Below are positions 25,537 to 34,163 of a DNA stretch of 40,115 nucleotides, one piece after another; position 1 is the stretch's first letter; the number at the start of each line of letters is the position of its first letter. The translations under genes were made by a program, and so were the position numbers. The stretch is from Acidobacteria bacterium UBA6911. Its GTDB lineage: Bacteria > Acidobacteriota > UBA6911. The DNA is taken from assembly GCA_002451015.1 (NCBI GenBank), contig DKBB01000264.1, positions 1-40,115 of the forward strand. The letters are read 5' to 3'. The notes below the pieces were generated by a model that ran no database searches, was not told where the DNA came from, and worked only from the letters and a program-made list of their open reading frames with translations.

Positions 25537-25580
25537 CCATGAATTATAAGACAATTCATGGTCTATTAGTCCCACTAATA
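25536..25580. promoter_or_regulatory. Two adjacent perfect palindromes over a leftward promoter
   Basis: The first palindrome has 10-bp arms ACCATGAATT/AATTCATGGT (25536-25545, 25553-25562). The second has 7-bp arms TATTAGT/ACTAATA (25564-25570, 25574-25580). On the minus strand the first covers the TATAAT box and the second covers the expected -35 position. Operator sites for a dimeric regulator are a reasonable guess. Confidence 0.4.
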
Positions 25581-25855
25581 AGGGATCTGTTGCCGTCCCC
25601 TCGTTTTTATACTGTAAATACTGGTTGTCGACCGGATAGGATCAAAATGAAGAGCTTCCCTTGACCGTTCCGGTGTAATGGGTATAAGTTAAACGGGACA
25701 TGGATTCCTTTTTGATCCCTGCCGCATTTTTAGGGTTCATTTTGAGGCCGAATACCTGCGTGACGGATTTTTTTCCGCCGTTTTAATAAAATATTTCAAG
25801 CCCAGCCCGGGATGGACCGATTTTATCGATAGGTAAGCAATGAAGGAATATTTAT

Positions 25856-27664
25856 ATGAACTACCCGACAAAGCACTCTAAAATTTCGGCATGGGTGAAT
25901 GAGATTGTAAATTTGACCCAGCCGGATTCCATCGTCTGGTGCGACGGCAGCAAGGCCGAATACGACGCCATGATTAAGATTTCCGTGGACGCGGCATTAG
26001 CCATTCCCCTTGCAAAGCGCCCTCATTCTTACCTGTTCCGATCCGATGCTTCCGATGTGGCGCGTGTTGAAAATCGCACCTACATTGCTTCCAAATCTGA
26101 AGAGAACGCCGGGCCGACCAACAACTGGATCAATCCTCTGAAACTGAAATCGGCGATGACCAAGCTTTACAAGGGATGCATGCACGGTCGGGTAATGTAT
26201 GTGATCCCCTTTTCCATGGGACCTCTCGGCTCTCATATTGCAAAGATCGGAATTCAGATCACCGATTCTCCTTATGTTGTGGCCAACATGCACATCATGA
26301 CGCGGGTCAGCAGTAAGGTTTTCGATATCCTGGGCGAATCCGGAGAATTTATTCCGTGCCTGCATTCCGTCGGAAAACCTCTTGGCCCCGGCCAGGATGA
26401 CGGCGGCCACTGGCCGTGTGCCCCCTTGTCGCAGAAGTATATTGCCCATTTTCCGGAAGAGGAAACCATATGGTCCTATGGATCCGGTTATGGCGGGAAC
26501 GCTCTTTTGGGCAAGAAGTGTCTGGCGCTCCGCATCGCATCGGTTAAAGCGAGAAATGAAGGATGGCTTGCGGAGCATATGTTGATCCTGAAATGTACGA
26601 ATCCCGAAGGACGGTCGAAGTATATTGCCGCGGCTTTTCCATCCGCCTGCGGAAAAACAAATCTCGCCATGCTGGTTCCGACCGTACCGGGCTGGAAAGT
26701 TGAGACGATCGGGGACGACATTGCCTGGATGAAGCCGGGTAGTGACGGCAGACTGTATGCCATTAATCCTGAAGCCGGGTTTTTCGGAGTTGTTCCCGGG
26801 ACGTCCATGGATTCGAATCCCAACGCGATGCGTTCCATAGAAAAAAATACGATTTTTACAAACGTTGCGTTGACGAAAGACGGCGATGTCTGGTGGGAGG
26901 GGATTGGGTACGATGCTCCTGGTACGGTGATCGACTGGACAGGCAAACGCTGGAACCAGGATAAGGAAGGGGGGAATCAGTCGCCGGCGGCTCATCCCAA
27001 CTCCCGGTTTACGGCTCCCGTCTCCCAGTGTCCGTCCGCGGCACCGGAATGGGAAGATCCCTCAGGGGTTCCGATTGATGCCATCCTGTTCGGCGGGCGT
27101 CGACCGACTACCATTCCCCTTGTGACCCAGTCATTCGACTGGAATCACGGAGTATTCATGGGCTCGATCGCGGGTTCAGAAATAACCGCCGCTGCACTGG
27201 ACCTCAAAATCGGCACCATACGACGGGATCCGTTTGCGATGCTGCCGTTCTGCGGTTATCACATGGGGGATTATTTTGCCCACTGGATCCGGATGGGACA
27301 AAAAACTCCGGTGGAGGTGCAACCAAAATTTTTCTTCGTCAACTGGTTCCGAAAAAACAAAGAAGGCCGTTATCTGTGGCCGGGATACGGCGAGAACAGC
27401 CGGGTACTGAAATGGGTTTTCGAACGCTGCGATGCGGTCGGGAAAGCGATTGAAACCCCCATTGGTTACATGCCCGATCACGATGCAATCGAAAGGCCTG
27501 CCGATGTTTCGAAAGAAGCTATGAAGGAACTGTTCCATCTAGATGTCGAAGGGTGGAAAGCCGAACTGGATGATGTCAGGACCGGGCACTATCCCAAATT
27601 CGGTGCCAATTTGCCGCAGGAACTCAAGGACCAGCTTGACGCGATCTACAAGCGTCTGGGATAA
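25856..27664 (+). CDS. pckG: Phosphoenolpyruvate carboxykinase (GTP)
   Basis: PckG interconverts oxaloacetate + GTP and PEP + CO2 + GDP and is a gluconeogenic key enzyme (or anaplerotic in reverse). The 602-aa length and motifs are those of the GTP class: the P-loop with reactive Cys265 in FPSACGKTN, the metal-binding [34 protein letters not shown] and [11 protein letters not shown]. The start ATG has AAGGA 9 bases upstream. A 16-bp imperfect hairpin plus T run follows (27732-27778). Together with mdh across the gap it links malate to PEP. Confidence 0.97.
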   Translation: MNYPTKHSKISAWVNEIVNLTQPDSIVWCDGSKAEYDAMIKISVDAALAIPLAKRPHSYLFRSDASDVARVENRTYIASKSEENAGPTNNWINPLKLKSAMTKLYKGCMHGRVMYVIPFSMGPLGSHIAKIGIQITDSPYVVANMHIMTRVSSKVFDILGESGEFIPCLHSVGKPLGPGQDDGGHWPCAPLSQKYIAHFPEEETIWSYGSGYGGNALLGKKCLALRIASVKARNEGWLAEHMLILKCTNPEGRSKYIAAAFPSACGKTNLAMLVPTVPGWKVETIGDDIAWMKPGSDGRLYAINPEAGFFGVVPGTSMDSNPNAMRSIEKNTIFTNVALTKDGDVWWEGIGYDAPGTVIDWTGKRWNQDKEGGNQSPAAHPNSRFTAPVSQCPSAAPEWEDPSGVPIDAILFGGRRPTTIPLVTQSFDWNHGVFMGSIAGSEITAAALDLKIGTIRRDPFAMLPFCGYHMGDYFAHWIRMGQKTPVEVQPKFFFVNWFRKNKEGRYLWPGYGENSRVLKWVFERCDAVGKAIETPIGYMPDHDAIERPADVSKEAMKELFHLDVEGWKAELDDVRTGHYPKFGANLPQELKDQLDAIYKRLG

Positions 27665-27720
27665 TTGAGGATATTCGGCCGCACATTCCTGGCATCCCGG
27701 CAAAGAGTGTATAGGATGCA

Positions 27721-27748
27721 AGGAGTCAGAAGCCAGGAGCCGGAATAA
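27721..27748 (+). repeat. Heptamer array (AGGAGCC type) after pckG
   Basis: Four in-phase units: AGGAGTC, AGAAGCC, then AGGAGCC and GGAATAA. A reverse-oriented relative follows on the other side of the terminator loop (about 27752-27786), so the two can pair. Confidence 0.6.
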
Positions 27749-27778
27749 CGTTGAGGATATTCCTGCCCCTGGCTTTTT
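27732..27778 (+). terminator. Intrinsic terminator of pckG built from heptamer repeats
   Basis: The arms 27732-27747 and 27758-27773 pair over 16 positions with two mismatches (GCCAGG/CCTGGC, GC/GC, GGAATA/TATTCC). Five T follow at 27774-27778. Both arms are parts of AGGAGCC-type heptamer arrays. Confidence 0.65.
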
Positions 27779-27821
27779 AATTCTGGCTTGATCTCTTTGG
27801 ATAATAACGGAGAGTACAAAA

Positions 27822-29120
27822 ATGAGTAAGATTAATCCCCTCGCTGAGGCTTTAAATAAGGATCTCCAGGACGGCGCCCCGCAGATTTTCGACATGTTGT
27901 CGACACGTGGCAAGTCCATCTACTTCCCGTCCAAGGGAATTCTCGGCCAGACAGCTGAATCGAAGGGTGCGAAGATTAATGCAACCATAGGGACTGCTTT
28001 TGAAGAGGATGGTTCGCCTCTCGCCCTCGAGTGTATGGAGGCCATGGTGAATGTGCCTTCGGAATCTTTCCTATATGCTTCCAGTTTTGGCGTGCAGAGG
28101 TTGCGTGAAGAGTGGGGTCGGCTGCTGGCCGTGAAGAACCCGGGGTTGCAGGGGAAGACCTACAGCCTGCCGGTCGTAACCGCCGCGCTGACACACGCTC
28201 TCTCCGTTTCCGGGTATATGTTTGTAGATTCAGGGGATACTATGATCCTCCCCGACCTGTATTGGGACAACTACGATCTGGTATTTTCAGAGGCTTACGG
28301 AGCGGAGTTCTCCTTTTACAATACTTTTTCCGGCGGCGGCTATGATGTAGAGGCGTTTTCTCAAGCCCTTCGGGCTAATAGGGCAGGCAAGAAGATCGTT
28401 CTGCTGAACTTTCCCAATAATCCCACCGGTTACACCGTGACCGAGGAAGAAGCGAAAGCTCTGACCGTCTCTATTCGACAGGCAGCCGAAGAAGGGAATC
28501 AGGTTGTTGTATTGCTGGACGATGCCTATTTCGGATTGGTATACGAGGAAGGCATCGCCAGAGAGTCCCTGTTTTCCCATCTGGTTGATCTACATCCCAA
28601 CGTTTTAGCCGTAAAGCTCGACGGTCCCACAAAAGAGGATTATGTGTGGGGTTTCCGTGTAGGGTTTATGACTTTCGGTTTTCGGGGGGCGGGAGACAAG
28701 CACCTAAAAGCCCTTGAAAACAAAGCCGCCGGAATTGTGCGCGGGAACATTTCCAATGTGCCGAACCTTTCCCAGTCCATTCTGTTAAAGGGATATACCG
28801 CTCCCGAGTACTCGGCTCAAAAAAAACAGAAATACGAAATCCTCTCAAGTCGGGCGAGGAAAATCCGTGCAGTACTGGAAAAACACCCTGAGTACGCCCA
28901 AAGTTATGAAATCATGCCGTTCAATTCAGGCTATTTCATGTGCGTCAAACCGATCGGTGTCACTGCCGAAGCCGTCCGCAAGGAACTGCTGACCAATTTC
29001 GATACCGGAGTGATCGTGCTTTCCGGGTTGATTCGACTGGCTTTCTCATCGGTCCCGACGGATCGTATCGAAGAGCTGTTTGAAAACCTGCATGCAGCCA
29101 TTCAAACCCTGCGCCGGTAA
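27822..29120 (+). CDS. PLP-dependent aminotransferase (class I/II, divergent)
   Basis: The 432-aa fold-type I enzyme starts at ATG 27822 with CGGAGAG upstream. Visible motifs are the cofactor segment NFPNNPTGYTV (Asn200), LLDDAYFGLVYEEG (Asp234, Tyr236), and the likely PLP lysine Lys271 in KLDGPTKEDYVWGFRVGF, followed by the Arg of the G-x-R-x-G motif. The active-site stretch GPTKEDYVWG departs from the usual SxSK. The substrate is unknown. It is not closely related in sequence to the aminotransferase at 22013-23185. It lies 157 bases after pckG, with a terminator between, so it likely has its own promoter. Confidence 0.88.
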   Translation: MSKINPLAEALNKDLQDGAPQIFDMLSTRGKSIYFPSKGILGQTAESKGAKINATIGTAFEEDGSPLALECMEAMVNVPSESFLYASSFGVQRLREEWGRLLAVKNPGLQGKTYSLPVVTAALTHALSVSGYMFVDSGDTMILPDLYWDNYDLVFSEAYGAEFSFYNTFSGGGYDVEAFSQALRANRAGKKIVLLNFPNNPTGYTVTEEEAKALTVSIRQAAEEGNQVVVLLDDAYFGLVYEEGIARESLFSHLVDLHPNVLAVKLDGPTKEDYVWGFRVGFMTFGFRGAGDKHLKALENKAAGIVRGNISNVPNLSQSILLKGYTAPEYSAQKKQKYEILSSRARKIRAVLEKHPEYAQSYEIMPFNSGYFMCVKPIGVTAEAVRKELLTNFDTGVIVLSGLIRLAFSSVPTDRIEELFENLHAAIQTLRR

Positions 29121-29189
29121 TAGGGGCGAACCTTGGGTTCGCTCATTTTGACGGAAATGGAATAAGGGCGAAAACAAGTTTCGCCCCTA
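29121..29189. repeat. Compound palindromic repeat (two GGGGCGAAC-type copies)
   Basis: The outer arms TAGGGGCGAA (29121-29130) and TTCGCCCCTA (29180-29189) are exact inverted repeats. Inside are GCGAACC/GGTTCGC around TTG-like loops and GGGCGAAA/TTTCGCCC around ACAAG. The array begins directly after the aminotransferase stop codon TAA. Confidence 0.65.
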
Positions 29190-29240
29190 CACGCAATTAC
29201 ATTCGGCTTTCTTCTTGCCGGTCCCGGCTTTCTTAATAAG

Positions 29241-29249
29241 TGCTATAAT
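29241..29249 (+). promoter_or_regulatory. Extended -10 promoter of the NDK-like gene
   Basis: TGCTATAAT is a TG-N-TATAAT extended -10 box, 37 bases before the start codon, and is part of the 12-mer AAGTGCTATAAT also found at 20732. No clear -35 box is seen. Confidence 0.55.
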
Positions 29250-29285
29250 GCAATGATTTTATATTGATTCGAAAGGACAGGTCCT

Positions 29286-30026
29286 ATGGATGTCAAAGAA
29301 CTCGAACAAACGCTTGTGCTCATTAAACCGGATGCACTAAAAAATTCCTTAACGGGGTACTTGCTTTCTCAACTGGCTGAATTCCATACCGGATTGCATT
29401 TTGCAGGCGCGAAGATCGTTCATGTTTCTAAAATGCTGGCTGAAGAACACTATGCCGAGCATAAGGGGAAGGGATTTTATCCGGCACTGCTGGATTATAT
29501 TATGGGACACCTGCATTATGGGGACGATCCGTGGAAGCAACGGGTTGTTGCCATTGTCTATCAGGGACCCGATGCCATCCAAAGGATCCGGGATTTTGCC
29601 GGTCCGACGAATCCGCATGTGGCCAGGGTGGAAAAACCCGGCTGTATCCGCGCACTCGGGACACTGGTTCCCATAAAAGATGATTGCGGCAATGTCATTG
29701 ACGACCGTATGGACAATCTCATCCATGCTTCGGCGAATCATGCAGACGCGGATAGGGAAATCAAGCTCTGGTTCCTGCCGGGAGAGGTCCCGCCATTCAT
29801 GCAGGTCTACAGAACAGAGGTGAATAAGGAATTTTATTATTTTAAGGATGGGAAACTTATCCGGGAATATGAAGCGGACAGTATCTGCTTCCTGGCACCC
29901 GGTGTCAGAGCCTGGGCATCCGACCTTGAAGTGCTTCGTCGGATCAGCCAGGGAGGCACTGCTGCTGCTTCTCTGGAATCGGTCGTGGCAAAGTACCTGA
30001 TTAACGACGTACGGATAGAATCCTAG
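29286..30026 (+). CDS. Nucleoside-diphosphate-kinase-domain protein with extended C-terminus
   Basis: NDK enzymes transfer the gamma-phosphate from ATP to NDPs via a phospho-histidine. The 246-aa protein has the family start TLVLIKPDALKN, GFYPALLDYIMG, IVYQGPDAIQRIRDFAGPTNP, and the active His147 in NLIHASANHADADREIKLWF (usual form NxxHGSDS). It is over 100 residues longer than a normal NDK. It carries an insert before the active His (VPIKDDCGNVIDDRM) and an extra C-terminal domain of about 80 residues with no recognised motif (KEFYYFKDGKLIREYEAD). The start has AAAGGA upstream and an extended -10 box. Kinase activity is plausible but not assured. The GT39 gene follows after 60 bases. Confidence 0.85.
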   Translation: MDVKELEQTLVLIKPDALKNSLTGYLLSQLAEFHTGLHFAGAKIVHVSKMLAEEHYAEHKGKGFYPALLDYIMGHLHYGDDPWKQRVVAIVYQGPDAIQRIRDFAGPTNPHVARVEKPGCIRALGTLVPIKDDCGNVIDDRMDNLIHASANHADADREIKLWFLPGEVPPFMQVYRTEVNKEFYYFKDGKLIREYEADSICFLAPGVRAWASDLEVLRRISQGGTAAASLESVVAKYLINDVRIES

Positions 30027-30086
30027 AAGAGTCAGGCGATACCCTATGAAAAAGCAGTCTTATAACGGATCTGGCAGAAGTCTCTC

Positions 30087-31793
30087 ATGATGACGCGGAT
30101 CTTTTCAGGCAGGTTTTGGGTATTTTTGCCGATCGGACTCACCATCATTGTCTATTTTGCATCCACGACAAGTCGGGCCATAACTGATTACGATGAGGGT
30201 TTCTACGCCCAGGCCGCGCGGCATATGGCTGAGAGCGGGAACTGGGTAACTCCCTATGTCAATGAAGTCCGGTTTCTGGAAAAGCCGCCGTTTTTGTACT
30301 GGATAACAGCCGTCAGTTTTAAAATTTTCGGGATCAACGAATTTGCTTTGAGACTGCCGACGGCATTTGCCGTGACAGCGCTGGTATGGATTGTCTTGCT
30401 TATTGTTCGAAGGCTCGCCGATAAACGGGCAGCTCTCTTGGCGGGCTTGAGCACGGCTTTTTCCATTGGAACCTATATTTTTACCCGTGAGACCCTGCAC
30501 GATATCTGGCTGGTTTTATTTCTGGCCATTGCGATGTATGCGTTCCTGAACTGGTACCTGGATCCGGGGCGGCCATTGAAGCCGGCCTTGTTCTTTTATG
30601 CTGCCATGGCAGGGGCCGTTTTATGTAAAAGCATTATCGGGGCGGTCTTTCCCCTGGGCATCGTCGCCGTTTTTTTCCTGCTTTCGAAAGAATATCCAAA
30701 ATGGAAAACCCTGCATCTGCTTCCCGGATTACTAATATTTTCCATTTTGACGATCCCATGGCACTGTTTTGCAGAAATTCAGAATAAAGGATTTTTAAAA
30801 TTTTTCTTCGTCGGCGAGCAGTTCATGCGTTTTCTGGGTAAGTATGAGGGCCCGGTAGTCGAATCCATCCCGCTCCTGCTTTTCTGGTCTCTTATTTTTG
30901 TCTGGTTTTTCCCGTGGACGGCATTGCTGCCGGCGGCATTTGCCGCAACCCGAAACAATGTCGACCGGTATCGGCGTATACTTTTCAGGCTGGCTCTGGC
31001 CTGGATAATTGTAATCCTGGGGTTTTTCTCCTTTTCCGCCCGGCTGGAGCATTACATATTCCCTGCTCTGCCGGCCCTTTCCCTGTTTATAGCGGGAGCG
31101 GTGAGCGATGACAACCAACGCAAGCCGTTATTATGGGGATTTCGTGGGCTGGTTGTTTTAGGAATTCTGTTTGCAGTCCTGGGAACTGTCGCCGGAATCT
31201 GGTATGTCGCCGGGGATGGATTCATGTCTTTCGCAACGAATCCATCCGACAGAAACGGTGCCACTGATTTCAGCATTCTGGCAGATATGCCTCCGGCGGT
31301 TTTATGGAAGCTCATGTATCCTGCCTGTATAGCAATTATTACCATGGCGCTTGGGTTCGGGATCGCCCTCCTGTTCGAGAGTAACCGACGGCGAATGCAG
31401 GCATTCATGAGCCTGGCCGTCGTGATGGCGGTTGTCTTTTCGATGATCCACTGGAGCCTGGCTATCTGCGAGGATCTGTTGTCCTCGAAGAAATTCGGCA
31501 TTGCCGTTGCCGGAGAAACACAGCCCGGAGATCGTCTCGTGGTCGTCGGGGATTATGAAGCCTCCAATTCCCTCAATTTTTATCAGCCACTTCAGGTGGA
31601 GGTTGTGGAGGGTATGGCCTATACCATGCCGGACGATCCCGGTGTTGTATTATCGAAGAAAGAATACCTTGAAGCATGGCAATCCACTGATCGAGTATTT
31701 GTCCTGACGCCGGAGGAAAAAATAGACGAGTATGCTCCGGGAGGAGATAAGGTCTTGCAGTTGCTTCACCGTGTGCTGCTCAGAAATCATTAA
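30087..31793 (+). CDS. Glycosyltransferase family 39 membrane protein (ArnT/PMT-like)
   Basis: The 568-aa polytopic membrane protein matches the GT39/PMT_2 superfamily, which transfers a sugar from a polyprenyl-phosphate donor to lipid A, protein or another envelope acceptor. The first periplasmic loop carries the catalytic acidic pair in DYDEGFYAQAARHMAE (near residue 35), followed by the KPPFLYW motif. About eleven hydrophobic segments follow, then a soluble C-terminal domain (about 475-568). The acceptor is unknown. The GT2 gene downstream could make the polyprenyl-phosphate-sugar donor. The ATG at 30087 has only a weak ribosome site; the gene probably shares the transcript of the NDK-like gene. 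Confidence 0.9.
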   Translation: MMTRIFSGRFWVFLPIGLTIIVYFASTTSRAITDYDEGFYAQAARHMAESGNWVTPYVNEVRFLEKPPFLYWITAVSFKIFGINEFALRLPTAFAVTALVWIVLLIVRRLADKRAALLAGLSTAFSIGTYIFTRETLHDIWLVLFLAIAMYAFLNWYLDPGRPLKPALFFYAAMAGAVLCKSIIGAVFPLGIVAVFFLLSKEYPKWKTLHLLPGLLIFSILTIPWHCFAEIQNKGFLKFFFVGEQFMRFLGKYEGPVVESIPLLLFWSLIFVWFFPWTALLPAAFAATRNNVDRYRRILFRLALAWIIVILGFFSFSARLEHYIFPALPALSLFIAGAVSDDNQRKPLLWGFRGLVVLGILFAVLGTVAGIWYVAGDGFMSFATNPSDRNGATDFSILADMPPAVLWKLMYPACIAIITMALGFGIALLFESNRRRMQAFMSLAVVMAVVFSMIHWSLAICEDLLSSKKFGIAVAGETQPGDRLVVVGDYEASNSLNFYQPLQVEVVEGMAYTMPDDPGVVLSKKEYLEAWQSTDRVFVLTPEEKIDEYAPGGDKVLQLLHRVLLRNH

Positions 31794-32082
31794 TTCCTTT
31801 TAAAGTTGAGATTGTGGAAGGCTTTGCCGGCCCGGGCAATGATTTTATGCGGAGGTTTTCTTCCGGACTTTCCGGTTGAAATACGGACTGGAAGGAGGGT
31901 AACTGTGAATGCAATTCTCACCCTGCCGGACGGTAGCCCGTACGCCGGGATTTCAAAGCGGCACTGACCCGTAGTAGCCGATCGGTTTATCCGTTTTTTC
32001 CCGGAATTTATGTGCAGAACGGTTGTTGAATGCACGCCGGATTTTCTCTGGAATCCTCACAGGATGGGAATAAGATAAGTAG

Positions 32083-32817
32083 ATGCGAAATGGAAATCCC
32101 ATTAAACCTCTGGTTGTTATTCCTACCTACAATGAGCGCGAAAACGTTTCCCGGCTGATCCCGGAAGTTCTGAGCGTGGATCCCGCTCTGCATGTACTGG
32201 TAATGGATGATGGGAGCCCGGACAACACGGCCGGCGCTGTCATGGCGCTCAAAACGAAGGATAATGCCGGGAGAGTTTTTCTGAACGCCGGTTCCGAGAA
32301 ACTAGGGCTGGGCCGGGCATATGTAAACGGGTTTAATTGGGGCTTGGCCAACGGATATGACTTCCTGATTGAGATGGATGGGGATTGGAGCCACCATCCC
32401 AGATATCTGCGTAAGATGCTTCAATTGGCGGAAGAGGCAGATTTTGTAATCGGATCCCGGTACATTCGCGGCGGGGGTATACAAAACTGGGGGGCTGTAA
32501 GGAGGATCCTTTCGAAATTAGGAAGCCTGTATTCCCGGCTGATCCTGGGAGTGTGTATTGCTGATTTTACAGGAGGATTTAACGGATGGTCCGCGGAAGT
32601 TCTGCGGAAGATCAACCTCAGTGAATTGCGGAGCGATGGATACAGCTTCCAGATTGAACTGAAGTATCGTGCCCACAAGCTCGGGTTCCGGCATGTCGAA
32701 TTCCCCATCCTTTTCGATGAGCGCCGGGCCGGTAAAAGTAAAATGTCGGGATTTATTGTCCTGGAAGCCTCGTGGCGCGTTTGGAGATTCCGACTCTTCG
32801 GAATGAAGTCCGGGTAG
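32083..32817 (+). CDS. Polyprenol-phosphate mannosyltransferase-like GT2 (DPM1 type)
   Basis: The 244-aa soluble GT2 enzyme resembles DPM1/Ppm1, which moves mannose (or another hexose) from a nucleotide sugar to polyprenyl phosphate at the membrane face. Motifs in order are VVIPTYNERENVSRLI, VMDDGSPDNTA, EMDGDWSHHPRYL (the metal-binding Asp site), VIGSRYIRGGGI and TGGFNGWS. There is no C-terminal membrane domain, as in single-domain DPM1. It follows the GT39 gene by 289 bases in the same direction; together they form a plausible donor-maker and user pair. The ribosome site is weak. Confidence 0.92.
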   Translation: MRNGNPIKPLVVIPTYNERENVSRLIPEVLSVDPALHVLVMDDGSPDNTAGAVMALKTKDNAGRVFLNAGSEKLGLGRAYVNGFNWGLANGYDFLIEMDGDWSHHPRYLRKMLQLAEEADFVIGSRYIRGGGIQNWGAVRRILSKLGSLYSRLILGVCIADFTGGFNGWSAEVLRKINLSELRSDGYSFQIELKYRAHKLGFRHVEFPILFDERRAGKSKMSGFIVLEASWRVWRFRLFGMKSG

Positions 32818-32869
32818 ATACGAATTCTTCGCCCCGTCAGGTTGGAGCGCGGCCGGAATCGACCGACAT

Positions 32870-33910
32870 CTAGTACGCATACGACCACTTCTGCACAGCG
32901 TATATCAGCGCCCGGATGTTTTCCGTTGGGACTTCGGGGGGCATCCCTCCGCCGCAGGAAACGATGAGGCGCGAGTGATCGTCCAGTGCGAAGAGCATAT
33001 CTTTGACGGCCTGCTGGACGTCTTCGATGGTTCCGGCGGCCAGGATGTCGCGTGGAGGGATATTGCCGACAAGGGTAATCCGGTTGCCGGTCCATTCTTT
33101 CATTTCCGCAAGGGTGTGCTGGATGCCGAAATTGAGAAGGTTTACGCCGATTTCGGGCAGAAGGGGAGCGCTCGCCCTGCAGGGTGCGTCGTTGTGGAAA
33201 AACTTAACGGCAACGTCTGCACTGAAAGTCTTTTTTAAATAGGGCAATCCAAATATTTCGAAATCTCTCCGGCTTATGAATCCCACAATATCATCCAGGA
33301 TCAGGATCCCGTCGATCGAAGGAAAACGTTCCTGCTGGACGGCGATCCACTCTTCCAGAAAATCGGCAATGACGCCCAGAAGGCGGTGCATCGGATCCGG
33401 ATCGGTTTTAATAGCGGTCAGAAACTCCGTTGTGCCCATCAGGAAAGAGGCGATATTGAGAGGACCGCGTGCAACCGCAAACCGGATCCTGTGCCCGGCT
33501 TTCTCCATTTCAGGCTGTATGTGTTCGAGCCGCTTGATAACGAAAGGAAGAAGACCGTCTTTGCGGGGATTCGGTTTTTCTATCCGTTCCGCATCGGCAG
33601 GAGATTGGATGACTTTTCTGGCAAAGGGGAATTCATTCTCTTCCCAGACGGAAACCGCTCCAAATGCCGACGGTTCCGTGCACATGCCGTATTCCGACCA
33701 GAAACCGGGAAGAAAGATGGCCTCGGGGAAGGTTCGAATCGCCTTGAGATTGTCTTCCAGGAAAACACGTTCATCCGTAAAGTAGTCCAGGATGCTGTTC
33801 CCGGCCCACTTGGGAAGCCAGGGACTGTCGATGATGAATCCAACCGGAGGCGAGGAAAGCTTCTCTCCATGGATTACGTTAATGAGGGTGTCCCACTGCC
33901 GATCGTTCAT
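32870..33910 (-). CDS. Uroporphyrinogen-decarboxylase-family protein
   Basis: The 346-aa protein has the URO-D (TIM-barrel) fold pattern, with HGEKLSSPPVGFIIDSPWLP near the N-terminus, VARGPLNIASFLMG, ILILDDIVGFISRRDFEIF, KFFHNDAPCRASAPLLPE and NFGIQHTLAEMKEWTG. The late Arg/His/Cys pattern resembles the methyltransferase branch (MtaA, CmuA) and uncharacterised relatives more than HemE, which is shorter in several loops. No corrinoid protein or other haem gene is nearby. The exact reaction is therefore unknown. The ATG at 33910 has CGAGG upstream. It is convergent with the GT2 gene, 52 bases apart, and stands alone. Confidence 0.85.
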   Translation of the reverse strand: MNDRQWDTLINVIHGEKLSSPPVGFIIDSPWLPKWAGNSILDYFTDERVFLEDNLKAIRTFPEAIFLPGFWSEYGMCTEPSAFGAVSVWEENEFPFARKVIQSPADAERIEKPNPRKDGLLPFVIKRLEHIQPEMEKAGHRIRFAVARGPLNIASFLMGTTEFLTAIKTDPDPMHRLLGVIADFLEEWIAVQQERFPSIDGILILDDIVGFISRRDFEIFGLPYLKKTFSADVAVKFFHNDAPCRASAPLLPEIGVNLLNFGIQHTLAEMKEWTGNRITLVGNIPPRDILAAGTIEDVQQAVKDMLFALDDHSRLIVSCGGGMPPEVPTENIRALIYAVQKWSYAY

Positions 33911-33982
33911 AAAAGCCTCGTATATATGTTGAAAAAAATCATATCCTAATCAAGCCGGACATTGTTCTAGATCCATGGGCGC

Positions 33983-34083
33983 GACAGCATTCTCTCCTTA
34001 TCCGTCGGTGCCCGACTGTATATTGGGAATGTCCAATTCATGATAATGCAGGACTGCCGGTCCCGACTTGGTTCAATGCTGTC
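33983..34083. repeat. Widely spaced 9-bp inverted repeat upstream of the hydrolase
   Basis: GACAGCATT at 33983-33991 and AATGCTGTC at 34075-34083 are exact reverse complements about 83 bases apart, in the gap between two divergent genes. They may be chance or a looped regulatory pair. Confidence 0.25.
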
Positions 34084-34163
34084 TTTAATGAACAAGTTAG
34101 TCTAAAATCTTAGCGGTAATTATTCCAGATGGATTATTGAAGAAGCGAAAATTAGGTCCTACT

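Larger units (their letters stand above)
25237..25855. other. Intergenic region between divergent mdh pair and pckG
   Basis: About 620 bases without a convincing protein gene. It contains a leftward promoter-like box, a candidate 169-nt transcript with terminator (25368-25536) and two perfect palindromes (25536-25580). The 25581-25855 part should hold the pckG promoter, but I cannot assign its boxes. Confidence 0.5.

Noticed and set aside
25325..25540. 71-codon minus-strand frame upstream of the mdh pair
   Set aside because: No ribosome site, odd composition, and the frame runs through a terminator hairpin and T run; a non-coding role fits better.
30046..30090. 14-codon frame (MKKQSYNGSG...) overlapping the GT39 start as a leader peptide
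   Set aside because: No ribosome site of note and no attenuator structure; too short to support.
32421..33095. 224-codon minus-strand frame between the GT2 and URO-D genes
   Set aside because: It overlaps two well-supported genes and has arginine/proline-rich shadow composition.
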